A DNA stretch of 64,000 bases, from positions 47,742 through 111,741 of the forward strand of contig JAXBDG010000028.1 of assembly GCA_036320915.1 (NCBI GenBank), written 5' to 3'. How positions within the stretch are numbered: position 1 is the first letter of the stretch; each line of letters starts with the position of its first letter. This document shows, in pieces, positions 11,211 through 22,309 of the stretch. The notes beneath the pieces are model-generated. The model was not told where the DNA came from. It saw only the letters and a list, made by a program, of their open reading frames with translations, and searched no databases. A program made the translations under genes and the position numbers. This stretch comes from Linnemannia elongata. Lineage: Eukaryota; Mortierellomycota; Mortierellomycetes; Mortierellales; Mortierellaceae.

Positions 11211-11631
11211 GCACGAGAACTGAACCTGAGGATATTTTGTTTGTTGACGCCAAGCTTAAACTCGGATTCGTTCTCCGTCGAATGATAGGTACTACCCCTG
11301 GACAAATATTCTTCTACATGGGTCTGTGAATTTCTGCCTCCTACGTTGTAGTGTACTGTAGAGGATGGCGAGTTCATATTTGTCACTGGTTTACTTTATT
11401 TATTATGTATTAGCGTGATTCTCTGCTGAGGGAGCTTGTTGTGATTATTAAACGATCTGTCCCGAGAGTGTTAAATAGTGGAGAAAGTAGATAGGCGAAG
11501 AAAGAAGAAGATATAAAAGAAGCGACTTGAGTACCTTTGCTCTTGGATGCCCCTGTAATAGCAGCAGATCAATATAGAGAGTCCCTTGTCGCGGTCAAGG
11601 CATCCGCGCCCTCATTGTCTTCATCAAGGTC

Positions 11632-11957
11632 CTAAGAATCGGGCATCAAAAACCATCCATCCTCATCGTTATAGTCCTCAACTTCGTCGTTCAAGTCAGG
11701 AAGGCCTTGTTTCTCGTCGTCGTCGCTCCTCCTCCTTGTTATCCCATATCTCCGTTGCACAGAAGTATTCTCCGTCGTTATTTTCCTCCTCGTCGTCCTC
11801 CTCCTCGTCCTCCGTCGTTTGCTTTAGATGTTCTTGCCCTTGCTGCACTTGTGGTGACAGCTGCTGTTGTTGTTCTCCGTCCTTCGCTCTAGCTGTTCTT
11901 TCCCTTGCTGCACTTGTGGTGATTGCTGCTGTTGTTGATCTCCGTCGTTCAAAGTAA
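11632..11957 (-). pseudogene. Gln/Glu-rich hypothetical frame, shifted (left copy)
   Basis: The right copy (59612-59827) has an open frame that is acidic (EDEEEDDEEENNDGE) and ends GWFLMPDS. Here an extra T near 11712 breaks it. Upstream in transcription order lie two imperfect 65-bp repeats encoding Gln-rich sequence around SPQVQQG. Because 65 is not a multiple of three, the second repeat reads in another frame. No function is recognised. Confidence 0.4.
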
Positions 11958-11994
11958 TGACATCTTGTATACGACCCTTTCCCCGGTTTAGCGC

Positions 11995-12261
11995 CTAAAC
12001 ATGTTCCTGCAACTCCATGGTCTTCTTGTCGAGGTCGTAATCATTTAACGAATCTCGTGATCGTTCCACCTCATGTCCTTGAACTGGTAACTTGTGAAAC
12101 GGAAAGCCATCCTTGAGATATTGTAGTTTTCGGTTGGAGGGAAATGGTAGGTCGATGCGATCGAAGCGGAGGAGGCGAAGTGGCAAGGTGCATAACCCAG
12201 CTTCGGAAGTCACTGACATCGGACTCTCCTCTTCAGCGACGGCGGGAGTGAGAAACGACAT
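11995..12261 (-). CDS. Hypothetical protein, 88 aa
   Basis: From the ATG at 12261 the frame reads MSFLTPAVAEEESPM and ends TMELQEHV before a TAG. It is open only in this copy. The tandem copy (near 16110) and the right copy (near 60229) have one A fewer, in an A run just after the start, and terminate early. It follows the 51-residue secreted-peptide candidate on the same strand, in a different frame, with 40 bp between. The two may be one gene with an unseen intron or frameshift. No family is recognised. Confidence 0.35.
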   Translation of the reverse strand: MSFLTPAVAEEESPMSVTSEAGLCTLPLRLLRFDRIDLPFPSNRKLQYLKDGFPFHKLPVQGHEVERSRDSLNDYDLDKKTMELQEHV

Positions 12262-12301
12262 CTTTGCGTGAGGCGCTGGAAGGGGGGTTTGTGAGAGAGG
12301 T

Positions 12302-12457
12302 TTATTGTTGATGATGATGGGGTTCGTGAAGTTGCTGTTGAAGTTTACTGTTCTCATCAGTGTGTGTATGGAAAGAGTCGAGGACGAGACCATGGATGAG
12401 TTGTGCGGTCAGGGTGACCAAGAGGACCAGGCGAATGAGCAGCGTGATGCAACGCAT
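12302..12457 (-). CDS. Small secreted-peptide candidate, 51 aa
   Basis: The frame starts at an ATG with a strong hydrophobic N-terminus (MRCITLLIRLVLLVTLTAQ, then LIHG), which looks like a signal peptide of about 23 residues. About 28 polar residues follow, rich in His and Gln and ending HEPHHHQQ. The same peptide is encoded identically at 16153-16308 and 60281-60436, and no frameshift affects it. It has no cysteines, unlike most fungal small secreted effectors. It may be only the first exon of a longer gene. No family is recognised. Confidence 0.4.
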   Translation of the reverse strand: MRCITLLIRLVLLVTLTAQLIHGLVLDSFHTHTDENSKLQQQLHEPHHHQQ

Positions 12458-14255
12458 TTTCCCTTGTGTTAATGTTCGGAATGAGTTGGAATGAGATGAG
12501 AAATGGGGATGAATGTGTGAAATGGAGACGAAAGGGGAGTGAGAGAGAAGGGGAAATGCTAAGGGGATGGAGTGTAGATGAGAATGAGTGCAGTAGACCA
12601 AAAAAAAAAAAAAAAGTTGAACAATCTTCTCTTTTTTTCACGTTGAGATTGTTCAGAGACGCGTTGCGGGTTCGAATAAAGGGAAATCCTCTGCGGGTGG
12701 CAAAAAAAATTGAGTGCAACCATCGACGTGGAACCTTAGAAATCGAAACATGGCCGATCCACAACCCACCAACAAAAGCAAAACGAAAGGCTAAATCTCG
12801 ATTAAAAACATCTATCTGAACAAAGTGAACGCGAATAAAAGTGTGAATCGAGTCATATTCGAATCAAATCCAATATTCATCCATATTCATCTATCTATTC
12901 GATGCGAATGGATACGGACACCATCTGAGGTGGCTTTCCTCTCTGTAGGTATCAGATCCTTCGCGCTATGTCGGATAATCATGATTGTTGTTCTTGAAAG
13001 CGACTGTATTATCTTATTCATATAGCTTCAGCTCCTCTTAGGTTACAATTTTTGATATCTACTTCTTCCTCTTTTTCTTTTCTACCCCTTCTACACCCCT
13101 CCTATATCATTTTACCGTTTCCCTTCTATCTTTCCTCTACTTCCATGTTTTAAGTGTTGGTGCCATCATTCATGGCGTAGTAGTAGTTGGAGAATGGATT
13201 GGTTGTGCAAAGAAGTGTTGATCCGTGCACTTGTGATCTGCTTTGCCCTTGGCGATTTGATATTGCAGTTGTTTTCCTTTGTAATAGGGACAGAGATGAC
13301 CTTTCCCGCGTCACTTAAAGCATTTGGTAAGAGTCAGAGAAACGGAGAATGAAGAGAAAGTGGTCACGGTCTGTTAGTGGGATAAAGTGGAAGAAAAAGT
13401 AACTTTCTTAGTAGACCATTGACTTGTCGAGTTGATGATTTTGGATTGCCTCTATTTTCCAAAAGTGGCAGAAGAGCGAGATGGACACATATTCGGGTGA
13501 TATGTTGTTTTGAAGAAGGGGGGAAGGGGATACAAAGGCAAGATATAAAAGAAGGAACGGCCGCACAATGGACGAGAACAACTACAAGTAGGAGAAATAG
13601 CCTTTTTTATGTATCAATAGGTGAGACATGAACTTATAAAGGAGACTTGAAAGGAAGATTTGAGATACTTTGATACTTCTTCCTCTCTTCAATCCTTTTT
13701 TTCTGTTTTTGCTTTTATTCTTCTTCGTTCTGCTGATAGCCAGTTTGATACCTTGCTGTCATATGGTGTAGTAATTCGACATGTATGCCACCGTAATGAG
13801 AAATGTTTGTTTATTTTTGTGCTTTACTTTGACACCACGTCCAATGCAGTAACACGATAGTACAATTCAGTGGTAGAGAGCAAAATTCAGTTAACCAAAG
13901 AAAAGCAAACGAATGTTCTTGAAGCGCAAAGACGGAGAATACGCTCGAGTCAACCAACGGCTGACTAATTGTTCAGTGATTGTTGATAGCGCTGTCGATT
14001 TCCTTCACAGTAGCAACGGAGGTGACTTTTTGGTCATCGGCAATTGTTTCCCAGGACACCTGGAGCACTTGGAATGGGAAGGAGAAAGGTACTATTCTAG
14101 GTCAATAGAGTAGAGATGCCAGAGCTGTAAGCTCGTCTTTTGTCGCTGTAAGAGATTCGAAATTGCACGTTAAGCACAACTCTCAAGTGGTCGAAGTCAG
14201 GTATGGTCCAGTAAAATTTTATTTTCACGTCCTCTATAAGAATTCAAGAGTCGGA
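12458..14255. other. Intergenic: poly-A run, TTCGAAT motifs, CRN 3' region
   Basis: I see no supported gene from 12458 to about 13487; there is an A run near 12601-12616 and a few TTCGAAT-like motifs near 12840-12905. From about 13487 to 14255 the sequence is the 3' region of the CRN unit, read on the minus strand, which includes the conserved tail described under 22804-22985. Confidence 0.6.
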
Positions 14256-16023
14256 TCACTTCGTGCCAGCATTTTGTTGCACTGGGATCTGCAATCCAGG
14301 TGATTTGCCACCAGCTGCTGACTCCAGATCGATCTTCAGCACATACTGCCTCACACGTTGTATATCAGCAGGGACGGTACGGTAAACCTTCCCCTCAGAG
14401 GTCAAGTAGTCCTGCTTCTCGAAATCGGCATACACATGACCTGGGACGACAAAAATAAGCCGAGGCTCGTCATGAGGAAGAATCCAGCGAGCTTGAATGA
14501 GGTTGTCGATAAGCTTTGAGAGCGGCAGTCCTTTGATGGGGTGGTTCTTGGATACCGTGACTTGGAATAAGTCTCTGGGGGCGAGCAGCAGATCGACACA
14601 GGCATAGTTGCAAATCTTTGGTATGCATAGTGTGCCTGCCGTGACCGGGGTAATCGTGTTGAAATGCGTTACCTCTGGATTCCGCGGGATTTCCAAACGA
14701 GCAGACTGCCCAGTCTCGAGATCCTTGAGCTCAAAGATGTGGCCGCCCTCTCGGAAGGTACGGAGGACATATGCTTCGAACATAATACCGCTAGCGCTTC
14801 CGTTGGGATCCATGACGAGCTTCTTCAACATTCCTGACTCAGTAAAGCGGCAACCTTCTCAGCGACGTATGTTGAAGCCCATTCCAATCGAAAGGTGTCA
14901 TGATCATCCATGGGCCAACGGTGAATCAGACGGCTGCTGAAGTCCAGCGTGTCTCTCCCTTGCGAGAAGTATTGCATCAACATCACCGGGTCTTTGACTC
15001 TGTCGAGGGCTTGTTCTAGACGCTCACATGCCATGACCTTGGCACGCTCAAGGTCATTAGGACGTAGGCTTAAGTTCTAGCGATGAATTAGATCAAGGCG
15101 TAATAGAGCTGTGATTAAAATAGAAAACAGGCTGTCTGCGCATTGAATATCTCCAAAAGTAAAAGCTATTCTCAAAGAAAAGCGTTGTGGTTTGGGCCTA
15201 TAAGATACCTGCATCGGCCTTTCTAGGACATATCTCGGCACGCCGCCTATCTTTGAGTAGAGTTCTTCACCGCTTCCAAAGGAACCACCTCGAAGCCGAC
15301 GACACTGATCCTGCACTTCTTCAACTCTTCCAGACTCCATGGGGCCATATAGTAACGCCATGCTACCCTTTTGTCGACGTCCTGATATTGGTGGGCTTCG
15401 GAAAATAGGGTCTTTGGCGAAGCTGAAATGACGGTCTTGGCTCGACCGAGTACTGGATCAGGAGTGCTGTCGACAAAATACCATGTGTCGGGTAGACTGA
15501 GAAAGGGTTTAAAAGCCTCGATATTGCCGGATCGAACAGTAGAGCGCCCTCCAAAACGTAGCATTCCGCGCTCCGTTTGGTGTGGAAAACGATATCGGAG
15601 GGTTGTCATTGTCACTCTCGGCAAGAAGTCGGATGGCGAAGTACACTAGAAGGCCGATTTGCCTATCCCAGATGTACCGTAACAATGACATGCTTTTTCA
15701 ACTCGTTCCCAGTATACGGTGTATTGTTCTCAAACGTCCCGAGGATTGTGTCGTAAAGATCTTTGTACGCCTCTCTGACATAGATATCGTTTGTATCGAC
15801 GACTGGAAGTAAGATGCCGCGAGGAGCCGATATCTTGTCCATGTCTTTGATGTTGGCGCCGTGCAACTCGAGGGCAGTGCGAGACAGTGAGCTAAAAATG
15901 TCATCTCCAGCAATATCCTGACCAATGGAAGCAAGCAATGAGACCCTCTCTTTCCTGCTTAGACGAGAGAGGTAAACTTGGTCATCCACCACAGCCTTCT
16001 CAGTGAGACCAGCCTCTTCAATT
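14256..16023 (-). pseudogene. CRN copy 2, 5'-truncated
   Basis: NTPase and REase-like regions are present but exons 1-2 (Ubl header, linker) and the start of exon 3 are missing, cut by the tandem junction at 16023. A one-base deletion near 15676 breaks the Walker A stretch. Further one-base losses lie near 15267, 15556, 15592 and 15648, and a 13-base gap in exon 4 near 14831 shifts the frame into a stop. The start of exon 3 (GANIKDMDKISAP) resembles copy 6, while the remainder resembles copy 1, so this copy is a mosaic. It is duplicated at 62233-64000. Confidence 0.8.
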
Positions 16024-16152
16024 AGGCGAAGTGGCAAGGTGCATAACCCCAGCTTCGGAAGTCACTGACATCGGACTCTCCTCTTCAGCGACGGCGGGAG
16101 TGAGAACGACATCTTTGCGTGAGGCGCTGGAAGGGGGGTTTGTGAGAGAGGT

Positions 16153-16308
16153 TTATTGTTGATGATGATGGGGTTCGTGAAGTTGCTGTTGAAGTTTACT
16201 GTTCTCATCAGTGTGTGTATGGAAAGAGTCGAGGACGAGACCATGGATGAGTTGTGCGGTCAGGGTGACCAAGAGGACCAGGCGAATGAGCAGCGTGATG
16301 CAACGCAT
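16153..16308 (-). CDS. Small secreted-peptide candidate, 51 aa (tandem copy)
   Basis: This frame is identical in translation to 12302-12457: signal-peptide-like start, His/Gln-rich end, no cysteines. The 88-residue frame that follows in the first copy is interrupted here by the loss of one A near 16110. Confidence 0.4.
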   Translation of the reverse strand: MRCITLLIRLVLLVTLTAQLIHGLVLDSFHTHTDENSKLQQQLHEPHHHQQ

Positions 16309-18090
16309 TTTCCCTTGTGTTAATGTTCGGAATGAGTTGGAATGAGATGAGAAATGGGGATGAATGTGTGAAATGGAGACGAAAGGGAGTGAGAGAGAAG
16401 GGGAAATGCTAAAGGGGATGGAGTGTAGATGAGAATGAGTGCAGTAGACCAAAAAAAAAAAAAAAAAGTTGAACAATCTTCTCTTTTTCACGTTGAGATT
16501 GTTCAGAGACGCGTTGCGGGTTCGAATAAAGGGAAAATCCTCTGCGGGTGGCAAAAAAAATTGAGTGCAACCATCGACGTGGAACCTTTAGAAATCGAAA
16601 CATGGCCGATCCACAACACCAACAAAAGCAAAACGAAAGGCTAAATCTCGATTAAAACATCTATCTGAACAAAGTGAACGCGAATAAAAGTGTGAATTCG
16701 AGTCATATTCGAATCAAATCCAATATTCATCCATATTCATCTATCTATTCGATGCGAATGGATACGGACACCATCTGAGGTGGCTTTCCTCTCTGTAGGT
16801 ATCAGATCCTTCGCGCTATGTCGGATAATCATGATTGTTGTTCTTGAAAGCGACTGTATTATCTTATTCATATAGCTTCAGCTCCTCTTAGGTTACATTT
16901 TTGATATCTACTTCTTCCTCTTTTTCTTTTCTACCCCTTCTACACCCCTCCTATATCATTTTACCGTTTCCCTTCTATCTTTCCTCTACTTCCATGTTTT
17001 AAGTGTTGGTGCCATCATTCATGGCGTAGTAGTAGTTGGAGAATGGATTGGTTGTGCAAAGAAGTGTTGATCCGTGCACTTGTGATCTGCTTTGCCCTTG
17101 GCGATTTGATATTGCAGTTGTTTTCCTTTGTAATAGGGACAGAGATGACCTTTCCCGCGTCACTTAAAGCATTTGGTAAGAGTCAGAGAAACGGAGAATG
17201 AAGAGAAAGTGGTCACGGTCTGTTAGTGGGATAAAGTGGAAGAAAAAGTAACTTTCTTAGTAGACCATTGACTTGTCGAGTTGATGATTTTGGATTGCCT
17301 CTATTTTCCAAAAGTGGCAGAAGAGCGAGATGGACACATATTCGGGTGATATGTTGTTTTGAAGAAGGGGGAAGGGGATACAAAGGCAGATATAAAAGAA
17401 GGAACGGCCGCACAATGGACGAGAACAACTACAAGTAGGAGAAATAGCCTTTTTTTATGTATCAATAGGTGAGACATGAACTTATAAAGGAGACTTGAAA
17501 GGAAGATTTGAGATACTTTGATACTTCTTCCTCTCTTCAATCCTTTTTTCTGTTTTTGCTTTTATTCTTCTTCGTTCTGCTGATAGCCAGTTTGATACCT
17601 TGCTGTCATATGGTGTAGTAATTCGACATGTATGCCACCGTAATGAGAAATGTTTGTTATTTTTGTGCTTTACTTTGACACCACGTCCAATGCAGTACAA
17701 CGATAGTACAATTCAGTGGTAGAGAGCAAAATTCAGTTAACCAAAGAAAAGCAAACGAATGTTCTTGAAGCGCAAAGACGGAGAATACGCTCGAGTCAAC
17801 CAACGGCTGACTAATTGTTCAGTGATTGTTGATAGCGCTGTCGATTTCCTTCACAGTAGCAACGGAGGTGACTTTTTGGTCATGGCGATTGTTTCCCAGA
17901 CACCTGGAGCACTTGGAATGGGAAGGAGAAAAGGTACTATTCTAGGTCAATAGAGTAAGATGCCAGAGCTGTAAGCTCGTCTTTTGTCGCTGTAAGAGAT
18001 TCGAAATTGCCACGTTAAGCACAACTCTCAAGTGGTCGAAGTCAGGTATGGTCAGTAAAATTTTATTTTCACGTCCTCTGTAAGAATTCA
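16309..18090. other. Intergenic, repeat of 12458-14240
   Basis: This is the same non-coding sequence as in tandem unit 1, including the A run near 16451. CRN 3' homology begins near 17338. I see nothing further. Confidence 0.6.
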
Positions 18091-20486
18091 AGAGTCGATC
18101 CTTCGTGCCGGCATTTTGTTGCACTGGGATCTGCAATCCAGGTGATTTGCCACCAGCTGCTGACTCCAGATCGATCTTCAGCACATACTGCCTCACACGT
18201 TGTATATCAGCAGGGACGGTACGGTAAACCTTCCCCTCAGAGGTCAAGTAGTCCTGCTTCTCGAAATCGGCATACACATGACCTGGGACGACAAAAATAA
18301 GCCGAGGCTCGTCATGAGGAAGAATCCAGCGAGCTTGAATGAGGTTGTCGATAAGCTTTGAGAGCGGCAGTCCTTTGATGGGGTGGTTCTTGGATACCGT
18401 GACTTGGAATAGTCTCTGGGGGCGAGCAGCAGATCGACACAGGCATAGTTGCAAATCTTTGGTATGCATAGTGTGCCTGCCGTGACCGGGGTAATCGTGT
18501 TGAAATGCGTTACCTCTGGATTCCGCGGGATTTCCAAACGAGCAGACTGCCCAGTCTCGAGATCCTTGAGCTCAAAGATGTGGCCGCCCTCTCGGAAGGT
18601 ACGGAGGACATATGCTTCGAACATAATACCGCTAGCGCTTCCGTTGGGATCCATGACGAGCTTCTTCAACATTCCTGACTCAGTAAAGCGGCAACCTTCT
18701 CAGCGACGTATGTTGAAGCCCATTCCAATCGAAAGGTGTCATGATCATCCATGGGCCAACGGTGAATCAGACGGCTGCTGAAGTCCAGCGTGTCTCTCCC
18801 TTGCGAGAAGTATTGCATCAACATCACCGGGTCTTTGACTCTGTCGAGGGCTTGTTCTAGACGCTCACATGCCATGACCTTGGCACGCTCAAGGTCATTA
18901 GGACGTAGGCTTAAGTTCTAGCGATGAATTAGATCAAGGCGTAATAGAGCTGTGATTAAAATAGAAAACAGGCTGTCTGCGCATTGAATATCTCCAAAAG
19001 TAAAAGCTATTCTCAAAGAAAAGCGTTGTGGTTTGGGCCTATAAGATACCTGCATCGGCCTTTCTAGGACATATCTCGGCACGCCGCCTATCTTTGAGTA
19101 GAGTTCTTCACCGCTTCCAAAGGAACCACCTCGAAGCCGACGACACTGATCCTGCACTTCTTCAACTCTTCCAGACTCCATGGGGCCATATAGTAACGCC
19201 ATGCTACCCTTTTGTCGACGTCCTGATATTGGTGGGCTTCGGAAAATAGGGTCTTTGGCGAAGCTGAAATGACGGTCTTGGCTCGACCGAGTACTGGATC
19301 AGGAGTGCTGTCGACAAAATACCATGTGTCGGGTAGACTGAGAAAGGGTTTAAAAGCCTCGATATTGCCGGATCGAACAGTAGAGCGCCCTCCAAAGACG
19401 TAGCATTCGCGCTCCGTTTGGTGTGGAAAACGATATCGGAGGGTTGTCGTCGTCGCTCTCGGCAAGAAGTCGGATGGCGAAGTACACTAGAAGGCCGATT
19501 TGCCGATCCCAGATGTACCTGTAACAATGACATGCTTTTTCAACTCGTTCCCAGTATACGGTGTATTGTTCTCAAACGTCCCGAGGATTGTGTCGTAAAG
19601 ATCTTTGTACGCCTCTCTGACATAGATATCGTTTGTATCGACGACTGGAAGTAAGATGCCGCGAGGAGCCGATACTTGTCCATGTTTTCATGTTGGTGTG
19701 TAACTCGAGGGCAGTGCGAGACATGAGTAAAATGTCCTCCTGCAATCCTGACCAATGGAAAAGCAAGTAGCGAGACCCTCTTTTTGCTTAGACGAGAGAG
19801 GTAAACTTGGTCATCCACCACAGCCTTCTCAGTGAGACCAGCCTCTCAATGCATCCATCAGCGTGTGCGGACGATGCGCTTCTGTAAAGAGAGCCCTAGT
19901 AAGAGAAGCGGTGCAAGAGAAGAAGAGAAGGAGCACCAAAAATATTAGCAACTTGTACAATGTCCATGAATAATTGAATGAAAGCAAAGGGCTCCTTTAG
20001 ACACAGCTGAAGACAAATATTCACCTGCATCTTCCTCACGTTCTCTTTTCGCAGCTATAGGAAAAAAAAAAATAGGTAAATAACGCAAATGGAGATCACA
20101 ATAGCGTCATACTGAGAAGTTCATACGCAAGGCGTATTGAAAGCAAAGCGCGTTTGCATTACCTGGCAAGGGTCGCTGGACAATGACGTGAATCGTGTCT
20201 CTGGCAAATCAGCGTCAAAGACCATGGAGAGCTTGTTGGTCGCCCTCAGTTTTTTTTTCACAGGCACAGAGTCGAGCAGAACAGGAAGGTCGTTGTCGTC
20301 GTCGTCATGAATGGAGACGCGCCAGAGTGAGTCTTTCGCTGTAATGTCATCAAACTGAGGGGACAATGTGGTCTTGATGAGTCCTTGAGGTCGCCAATGT
20401 CTTGGAGGACTCGATCTTGACAGGGAACGCGTTGGAGGTAGCTCTCCATCAACGAGACAGAACAGAGTGAGGTGGTTGTCGTTCAT
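18090..20486 (-). pseudogene. CRN copy 3, full length but multiply frameshifted
   Basis: All four exons of the CRN gene are present, with the header ATG at 20486. The header exon, the start of exon 3 (19680-19860) and the NTPase/REase exons carry many one-base deletions, plus the 13-base exon 4 gap near 18672. Walker A is intact near 19500-19520. Comparing this copy with copies 1 and 2 shows most lost bases fall where those two differ, for example GATAACTTG versus GATATCTTG, here GATACTTG. I suspect consensus artefacts more than true decay. The gene's upstream flank is replaced from 20741 by a Helitron-like segment. Confidence 0.8.
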
Positions 20487-20740
20487 GGGGTTGAATAAAC
20501 TGAAAAATGAAGAGAGAGATGGCAAGGGCTGTAAAGAAGGCAGAATGAAAAGAAAACAAGAGAAAAGAAAGATGTGGAAAGAAAGAAAAAAAAAGGCGAG
20601 GGATAAAAAAAAGGAAGTGGTGACGAAGGCGATGAAGGCGTGAGAATGGTGGCAAAGGAAAAGAATGGGAGGTGTGAGAATGGTGGCAAAGGCGCTGAAG
20701 AAAAGGTGGGAGCGTAGTGAAGAAAGGAATAGTAAAAGTA

Positions 20741-21220
20741 TCTCTTCTCTTCTCTCTACTAAAACAATTTCGGTGCACGCAGTCACTTAGAGCGTCAAGT
20801 GACTTAGCTCGCCGTCACACACTTAGCTCGCTGTCACACTTTTCGATAAATCACCTGCCCTGACATCAAGGAGAGGAGGGTTGGTTGGTTGACAGCCTGG
20901 AAGTGGATAGGCAGGAGGATGGGATGGATAATGAGCGAATCGCTATTTTTTGCACTTTGATCGTTCGTTGACTCGATTGCACTCTCTACCTGATCGCGTT
21001 TCTTTGATTCACTGCTTCTTTCTTTACTTTGCACACAGTATCGATCAATCTCTCTAATAAAACAAAATCTCTCTAATAAAACAAAATCAGGACAAGAGGA
21101 CAAAGCAAAAAGAACAAAAGTGACAAACATTATTCATCACCATACCAGAGATGTCGCACTACTACACGCTATGACAGCAAGGTACCAAGCTGACTATCAC
21201 CGCCCAAAAATCACCACCAG

Positions 21221-21252
<32 letters not shown>

Positions 21253-21729
21253 GTGATGGCCCAACGCTCAGAACATTAAAGCAGAGGAGATGGTAAGGAA
21301 GCGGGTACAGGGAAGCGGGTACAATGATACAGAGGGCAAAAAAAGAACAAAATGAGAGAAAAAAAAGAAAGAAGAGGGATAAGAGTAGTGTTTTCTGATC
21401 GAATATTCGACCCCGTTAGAGTCCACTGGAAAAGTCGAGTGCAATAATTATTTGAATTGAACGTTGGGTCTCGCACGGACTCAAATATTCGATGAGAAAG
21501 ACTGCCAGGAGCTAAAGTAAAAAAGGAAAGGCCACATTTCCCACCGACACACAAGGTGTCAGGTGTTCAGCCACGCAGATCGCGACTGCAATCTTAGAGC
21601 CCCTTCCTCATTTTCAGGCTATCCATTCAAAATACTGATACTGGGGCGAAACGGTGCCTTTAATGCTTCACCGTCTCCCTCCCCGTCTCCCTCTCCCTCC
21701 GCGAGCGGACGCTGCGGGCACTAAGCTAG
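20741..21729 (+). mobile_element. Helitron-like non-autonomous segment
   Basis: The left edge is sharp: CRN upstream flank ends in ...AGTA and the next bases are TCTCTTCTC leading to TCTCTACTAAAAC, which resembles the TC/TCTCTACTA start of many Helitrons inserted after an A. The right edge has a GC-rich hairpin (CCGCG at 21699-21703 pairing with TGCGG at 21713-21717) followed 8 bases later by CTAG at 21726-21729 and a T. This is the classic Helitron 3' signature. Inside are a 30-A run (21221-21250) and two GAATATTCGA sites, and no Rep/helicase gene. The empty-site test fails at this end: the T after CTAG is not followed by the CRN flank. Confidence 0.5.
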
Positions 21730-22309
21730 TCCAATATAACAAAATCGTTGCAGGTCACCTGATTTACGATTTAGAGTTAGTTCGCAGTCACGGTAACTAC
21801 CTACCTGTCCGTTTCTTCCTTTTTCGGATTTAAACTTTGACGTTCCAAAAAAACCTACCCGTCCGTGGTGTCCGTTATTTTACAGCCACAAGTCGTGGTA
21901 GGCTCAACTAATGGTTTGTTGTTCATACGACTATGAATAATGACTATATGATGAAGAGCATCTATGATGACAAGGAGCACCTATGATCATGAAGTGATGA
22001 AGAGCATCCTTTTCAAACAATCAAATCAAAAAAATAAAAATAGGGCGCCTTTCTCTCTTCTCTTCCCTACTCTTTCTTTCCCATGTTGCATAGTAGTTTC
22101 TGTCCATTCTCTTTTCCTTATTCTTCATTATCATTAAGGGCACTAATCGTCGTCGTCGGCCTCCTATATATTCTCATAGGGATCAATAAAGACCGGAACC
22201 TACTTTGTCACTATCCTTTTCCCAGCTGTTTATTTCACACTTCCTGTCTCTTCTCTCATATTTTTCTTCCTCTGCAACATTCCGATCATACCTCATACCT
22301 GTTGCCAAC

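Larger units (their letters stand above)
1..16023 (+). repeat. Left copy of a >=16-kb direct duplication
   Basis: This segment matches 48024-64000 in the same orientation and gene order, with an offset near 48.0 kb that drifts by single bases. In the single-copy stretches I compared, the two copies differ by homopolymer length only, for example a GGG/GG difference near 105 versus 48117 and near 1251, AAAA/AAA near 3031 versus 51052, and TTT/TT near 9900 versus 57882. The window starts inside the unit and ends inside its partner, so the true repeat is longer and may be a 48-kb tandem unit. A recent segmental duplication, two haplotypes joined in one contig, and a false assembly duplication all fit. 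Confidence 0.95.
12172..16023 (+). repeat. Tandem unit 1 (3.85 kb)
   Basis: The block starting GGCGAAGTGGCAAGGTGCAT (about 12174) is repeated head to tail at 16024. The junction at 16023/16024 joins CRN exon 3 sequence (CCTCTTCAATT) directly to the inside of the secreted-peptide locus. The unit therefore runs from the secreted-peptide gene to a CRN gene cut within exon 3. Confidence 0.9.
16024..19860 (+). repeat. Tandem unit 2 (3.84 kb)
   Basis: This is the second copy of 12172-16023. At about 19850 it passes the point where unit 1 stops and continues into the 5' part of a CRN gene, so this copy shows the ancestral context of the CRN end. Confidence 0.9.

Noticed and set aside
12655..12700. 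GGTTCGAAT resembling a tRNA T-arm box
   Set aside because: There is no acceptor stem, no D-arm box at the right distance and no CC closing the B box. The same holds for its copies near 16520 and 60650.
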